Below, in pieces: positions 61,239 through 64,000 of a DNA stretch of 64,000 nt. The stretch is from Thermomonas paludicola. Lineage in GTDB: Bacteria; Pseudomonadota; Gammaproteobacteria; Xanthomonadales; Xanthomonadaceae. The stretch lies in NCBI RefSeq assembly GCF_024498955.1, contig NZ_CP093311.1, positions 2,418,001 to 2,482,000 on the forward strand, given 5' to 3'. Positions within the stretch are counted from its first letter, which is position 1, and the number at the start of each line of letters is the position of its first letter. The notes under the pieces were generated by a model, which saw nothing but the letters and a program-made list of their open reading frames with translations, had not been told where the DNA came from and did not search any database. The position numbers and the translations under genes are program-made.

Positions 61239-61266
61239 AAAAAGCCCCGCTTGCGCGGGGCTTTTT
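61239..61266. terminator. bidirectional terminator between putA and the FadL-type porin gene
   Basis: AAAAAGCCCCGC (61239-61250) and GCGGGGCTTTTT (61255-61266) form a perfect 12-bp stem with a TTGC loop and a T-run on both strands. The two genes converge on it. Confidence 0.95.
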
Positions 61267-61287
61267 GCTGCCACTGATCCGTCGGGA

Positions 61288-62649
61288 TCAGAAGCGATAC
61301 TGCATCGACACGCCCAGCAGATCGGCATGGCCGGTGAACTTGCCGACCAGGGTCGAGGTATTGCCGCTGGCCGCATCCACCGGCAGGTTGACCGTCGGCG
61401 ACTTGATGCCGATGTACTGGTAGCCGGCATCCAGGGTCAGGTTTTCGCTCACGTTCCAGCTCGCGCCAACCGAATACAGGGTGCGGTCGTTGTCGGGCAG
61501 GCGCGGGGTGCGGTAGGTGTCGTTGGTCGGGGTCTTGTCCTTGCCGACGCCGGCACGCAGGGTGAACTCCGGCGACAGGTCGTATTCCGCACCCAGCGAG
61601 TAGAAGCTGGTGTTGCTCCAGTGGAACGGCTCGCTGCCGACCACGGTGCCCGAGGCACGCTTGATGGTCACGTCATGCAGCGAGGACCAGCCGGTGTACT
61701 GGTAGTCGGCCAACAGGCGGAAGTTGTCCATCACCGAATAACGGACGCTCACGGTGGTGACGCTGGGGGTGACCAGGCGCGCACCGCCGTCGCTGTCCTT
61801 GAAGCGCGGGTCGGCACCCAGCAGCGCCGGCACGCCGACGAAGTCCAGCGTGCCCTTGAGCTCATGCTTGATCTCGGAGCGGTAGCTCACGCCAATCGCC
61901 AGCTTGTCCGACGGCGCAATCTGCGCACCCACCACGTAGCCGATGGCGTTGTCGGCGCCCTTCACGGTCAGGCTGCCATCCAGCATCTGCGGCTTGAACG
62001 GATACGCCGGGTTGAAGCAGTTGAGCGGGTTGCCCGAGCCGGCGCAGATCGCGCTGCCAAAGTCGATGCCCTTGCTCAGGGTGGCTTGCGCACGCTCCCA
62101 GATGAAGCCAGCGCCAATCGACACACCGTCGCCCAGCTTGAGCGCGGCAGACAAGGTCAGGTCCATGGTCTTCACGTCGGACTCGAGCGCGCGATAGCGG
62201 CCCACCCAGTTCTTGTCATAGTCGGTCGACAAGCCGAACGGTGCGCCAAGGCTGGCGCCCAGGGTCAGGCCTTCCAGCGCGCCATGCATCGGGAACACCA
62301 CGGCCATGTTCGGCACCAGCGTCGGCGCGCCCGGGTCGCCGCCATTGTTGCCGGTCAGCGGTGCGCCCGGATTGCCGAGGATGGCGCCGCCGCCCGCGAA
62401 TTTGGCATCCAGATCAATCACGGTCAGGTCGGACTGGATGGTGGTCTTGTCCAGGTTGACCATTGCCGCGGGGTTCAGCGAGACCACTGCGGCGTCCTTG
62501 CCGACGATGCTGCCCGCGCCGGACTTGCCGAGGTTCTTGACGCTCTGCTCGCGCAGCTGGAAGCCGGATGCGGCTGCCTGGCCGGCACACAGGGTGCCGA
62601 TCACGGCCAGTGCAAGCGCCGAGGCGCGGATGGTGCGATTGTTGCTCAT
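61288..62649 (-). CDS. OmpP1/FadL/TodX family outer-membrane transporter
   Basis: A 453-residue outer-membrane barrel for hydrophobic compounds such as long-chain fatty acids. The signal peptide (ALALAVIGTLCAGQAAA) is followed by SGFQLREQSVKNLGKSGAGS, which is the family start with the N-terminal hatch (GFxLxEQsxxxxGxAxAG), then KDAAVVSLNPAAM (NPA motif). The barrel ends in the aromatic-terminal MQYRF, as for BAM substrates. The ATG at 62649 was chosen. It is monocistronic. An inferred sigma-70-type promoter lies about 140 bases upstream, giving a long leader. Substrate is unproven. Confidence 0.92.
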   Translation of the reverse strand: MSNNRTIRASALALAVIGTLCAGQAAASGFQLREQSVKNLGKSGAGSIVGKDAAVVSLNPAAMVNLDKTTIQSDLTVIDLDAKFAGGGAILGNPGAPLTGNNGGDPGAPTLVPNMAVVFPMHGALEGLTLGASLGAPFGLSTDYDKNWVGRYRALESDVKTMDLTLSAALKLGDGVSIGAGFIWERAQATLSKGIDFGSAICAGSGNPLNCFNPAYPFKPQMLDGSLTVKGADNAIGYVVGAQIAPSDKLAIGVSYRSEIKHELKGTLDFVGVPALLGADPRFKDSDGGARLVTPSVTTVSVRYSVMDNFRLLADYQYTGWSSLHDVTIKRASGTVVGSEPFHWSNTSFYSLGAEYDLSPEFTLRAGVGKDKTPTNDTYRTPRLPDNDRTLYSVGASWNVSENLTLDAGYQYIGIKSPTVNLPVDAASGNTSTLVGKFTGHADLLGVSMQYRF

Positions 62650-62788
62650 CGAAGATTCTCCGGTGACAGTGCTGCGTGGATTGTCATGTGCGACCTGCAT
62701 GAACCCTGCCGGCTTCACGGATCGCCCTGCGCGCACCGGAGTCTTCTGCCAACGGCAGCCCTCCCCCCGACGTACGTCGCCGTATGTG

Positions 62789-62817
62789 ACTATACCGCAA
62801 ATTTAACCCTCCGCTAA
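62789..62817 (-). promoter_or_regulatory. possible promoter for the FadL-type porin gene
   Basis: On the minus strand, TTAGCG (62812-62817, 3/6) and TATAGT (62789-62794, 5/6) are spaced by 17 bp. The start would be near 62782, about 130 bases ahead of the ATG, leaving room for leader control. Confidence 0.4.
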
Positions 62818-62831
62818 CATTCGCTCCACGT

Positions 62832-63524
62832 ATGTTCATCGCCATTCCGCCCCGCCAACAACGCCGCATCGCCTGGGCCACCCCACTGCTGTTTGCAGCA
62901 CTGTGGCTGGCCTATGTGGTGGCGGCGCTGCGCGCGCCGGCGGGCAGTCTTGCCACCGTGCTGGACTGGGGCGTGCTGACGGGGGGGCTGGACACCGCCG
63001 CCGCCTGGCGGCAGGCGCTGGCCGACGGCAGCGCGTTACGGCTGATCTCCGGCTTGTTCCTGCACGCGGATTGGATCCATCTGCTCGGCAACCTGGTGTT
63101 CCTGCTGATCTTCGGTCTGCCGGCCGAACGCACCATGGGTGGGCGCCGGTTCCTGCTGCTGTTCCTGCTGGGCGGCGCGGTCTCCAACCTGGCCGCAGTG
63201 CTGGCCATCGATGCGCCGGATCGCGTGGTGATTGGCGCCAGCGGCGCCGTGTCGGCGGTCATCGGCGCCTATCTTGCGCTGTTCCCCGGGGCGCGTTTGG
63301 GCGTGGTGTTGCCGCTTGGCCTGTTCCTGCAGTTCGTGCGGGTGCCGGCATTCCTGCTGATTGGCCTGTGGGCGCTGCTGCAGCTGGTCTTCGCTTACAG
63401 CGGGCCAGCGTTCGGTTCCGTGGCCTGGCCCGCACACATCGCGGGCTTCGTATTCGGCGTGTTGTTCGCCTTGTTGACGCGCGCGGCGATTGCCCGTCGC
63501 CTGCGCCGCAATCGCGGTTACTGA
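62832..63524 (+). CDS. rhomboid-family intramembrane serine protease
   Basis: A 230-residue protein with about seven hydrophobic segments. The membrane entry motif is [20 protein letters not shown] (His and Asn of the rhomboid oxyanion region), the catalytic Ser is in [20 protein letters not shown] (GxSG), and the catalytic His is in [16 protein letters not shown]. Both dyad residues are present. The substrate is unknown. Its last bases overlap the convergent protease gene by 7 bp. Confidence 0.92.
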   Translation: MFIAIPPRQQRRIAWATPLLFAALWLAYVVAALRAPAGSLATVLDWGVLTGGLDTAAAWRQALADGSALRLISGLFLHADWIHLLGNLVFLLIFGLPAERTMGGRRFLLLFLLGGAVSNLAAVLAIDAPDRVVIGASGAVSAVIGAYLALFPGARLGVVLPLGLFLQFVRVPAFLLIGLWALLQLVFAYSGPAFGSVAWPAHIAGFVFGVLFALLTRAAIARRLRRNRGY

Positions 63525-64000
63525 CGCTTGCCGGCAGCCGGCTTGCCAGCAACCGGCTTGGGCGCCACCGCCACGCCCGCCAGCGTTTTCAATTCCGCCA
63601 GCGCGGCATCGATGGGCTTGGTGCCAGGCAGGACTTCACCTGCGTTGTCACCTTCCTGCACATCGGACTCGGCCGCAAGATGATTGGGAAGCTCGGCCTC
63701 GCTGATCGGCGGCGCCCGGCGCGGGGTGTCAACGGGATGCAGCACCACGTCCGGCTCGATGCCCAGCGCCTGGATCGAATGTCCGCTGGGCGTGTAGTAG
63801 CGCGCCGTGGTCAGCTTCACCGAATCGCCGTTGTCGAGCGGCAACAGGGTTTGCACCGAGCCCTTGCCGAAAGTGCGACTGCCGATCACGCGCGCGCGCT
63901 TGTTGTCATGCAAGGCACCCGCCAATACCTCTGCTGCGCTGGCCGATCCCGCGTCCACCAGCACCACCAGCGGCGCGCCGTGCAGGCGATCGCCGGGAGT
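63518..64000 (-). CDS. C-terminal processing peptidase (S41 family), 3' part
   Basis: The C-terminal 160 or so residues of a periplasmic carboxy-terminal protease; the 5' part runs beyond the right edge. The active-site Ser lies in [18 protein letters not shown] (the GSASAAE motif), and the catalytic Lys in [34 protein letters not shown] follows as in S41 members. The tail is Ala/Pro/Lys-rich ([16 protein letters not shown]). It ends 7 bp into the rhomboid gene on the other strand. Such enzymes trim envelope proteins such as peptidoglycan hydrolase regulators. Confidence 0.93.
   Translation of the reverse strand, partial: TPGDRLHGAPLVVLVDAGSASAAEVLAGALHDNKRARVIGSRTFGKGSVQTLLPLDNGDSVKLTTARYYTPSGHSIQALGIEPDVVLHPVDTPRRAPPISEAELPNHLAAESDVQEGDNAGEVLPGTKPIDAALAELKTLAGVAVAPKPVAGKPAAGKRQ

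Noticed and set aside
1..64000. tRNA, rRNA, CRISPR, integrase or insertion-sequence features
   Set aside because: I looked for TPsiC-like GGTTCGAAT motifs, regularly spaced repeats and transposase motifs and found no credible case by eye. A covariance-model scan would settle the tRNA question.

Overview
The window is a GC-rich (roughly two-thirds GC by eye), gene-dense stretch of Gram-negative chromosome. Gene content and order (kynA, the heterotetrameric pyruvate dehydrogenase genes, a cytochrome c4 - dsbA - dsbA lipoprotein run, the ctaCD..ctaAB block, glutamate-cysteine ligase of the plant-like type, sigma-54 TCS/ABC cluster, OmpP1/FadL porin) point to the Xanthomonadaceae/Lysobacteraceae (Lysobacter, Thermomonas, Luteimonas or a close relative). 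I see no rRNA, tRNA, CRISPR array, transposase or prophage gene. Nearly all of it is core chromosome; the least core-like part is about 14.4-18.3 kb.

Layout. 0-8 kb: tail of an unknown gene, a POT peptide transporter, tryptophan 2,3-dioxygenase, the pdhA-pdhB-E2 set, bioD, free methionine sulfoxide reductase and a TfoX C-terminal-domain protein. 8-10.3 kb: a cobalamin riboswitch and a BtuB-like receptor. 10.3-14.4 kb: a MASE3-GGDEF-EAL protein and the pyrimidine salvage pair cdd/deoA, which overlap tail to tail. 14.4-18.3 kb: a LuxR-type remnant, a shortened CsbD protein, a DUF1328 membrane peptide and a P-type cation ATPase. 18.3-20.1 kb: glmS. 20.2-27.7 kb: a sigma-54 promoter followed by an adaptor, an ABC ATPase, two MacB/FtsX permeases, a sigma-54-dependent response regulator and its histidine kinase. 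27.7-31.2 kb: a Cdd1-like protein, glmU, a gtrA gene with an in-frame amber codon and glutamate-cysteine ligase. 31.3-36 kb: engB, cytochrome c4, two DsbA proteins, an EEP hydrolase and a TauE-type permease. 36-43.8 kb: soluble lytic transglycosylase and cca on the plus strand, then a minus-strand operon (folB, SDR, PTPS-like, MidA methyltransferase, VanZ, DUF5009). 43.9-48.1 kb: tsaD divergent from rpsU-yqeY-GNAT-dnaG. 48.1-57.8 kb: the aa3 cytochrome oxidase region ctaC-ctaD-small protein-ctaG-ctaE and SURF1-hypothetical-ctaA-ctaB, followed by alkB and ada. 58-64 kb: putA, an OmpP1/FadL porin, a rhomboid protease and the 3' end of a C-terminal processing protease.

How the genes work together. 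The strongest regulatory story is 20.2-27.7 kb: a near-perfect -24/-12 promoter heads an efflux operon whose last two genes encode an NtrC-type activator with a GAFTGA-like loop and its membrane kinase, so the operon probably controls itself. The oxidase genes form two blocks that make, assemble and supply heme A to cytochrome aa3, with an FNR/ANR-like box just upstream of ctaC. The minus-strand pterin operon is joined by four successive GTGA stop/start overlaps; its PTPS-like enzyme has Glu where QueD-type enzymes have the catalytic Cys.

Other points worth attention: an in-frame amber codon in gtrA, Thr in place of the catalytic-motif Asp in the E2 acyltransferase, and paired inverted-repeat elements inside the pdh cluster and after cca.
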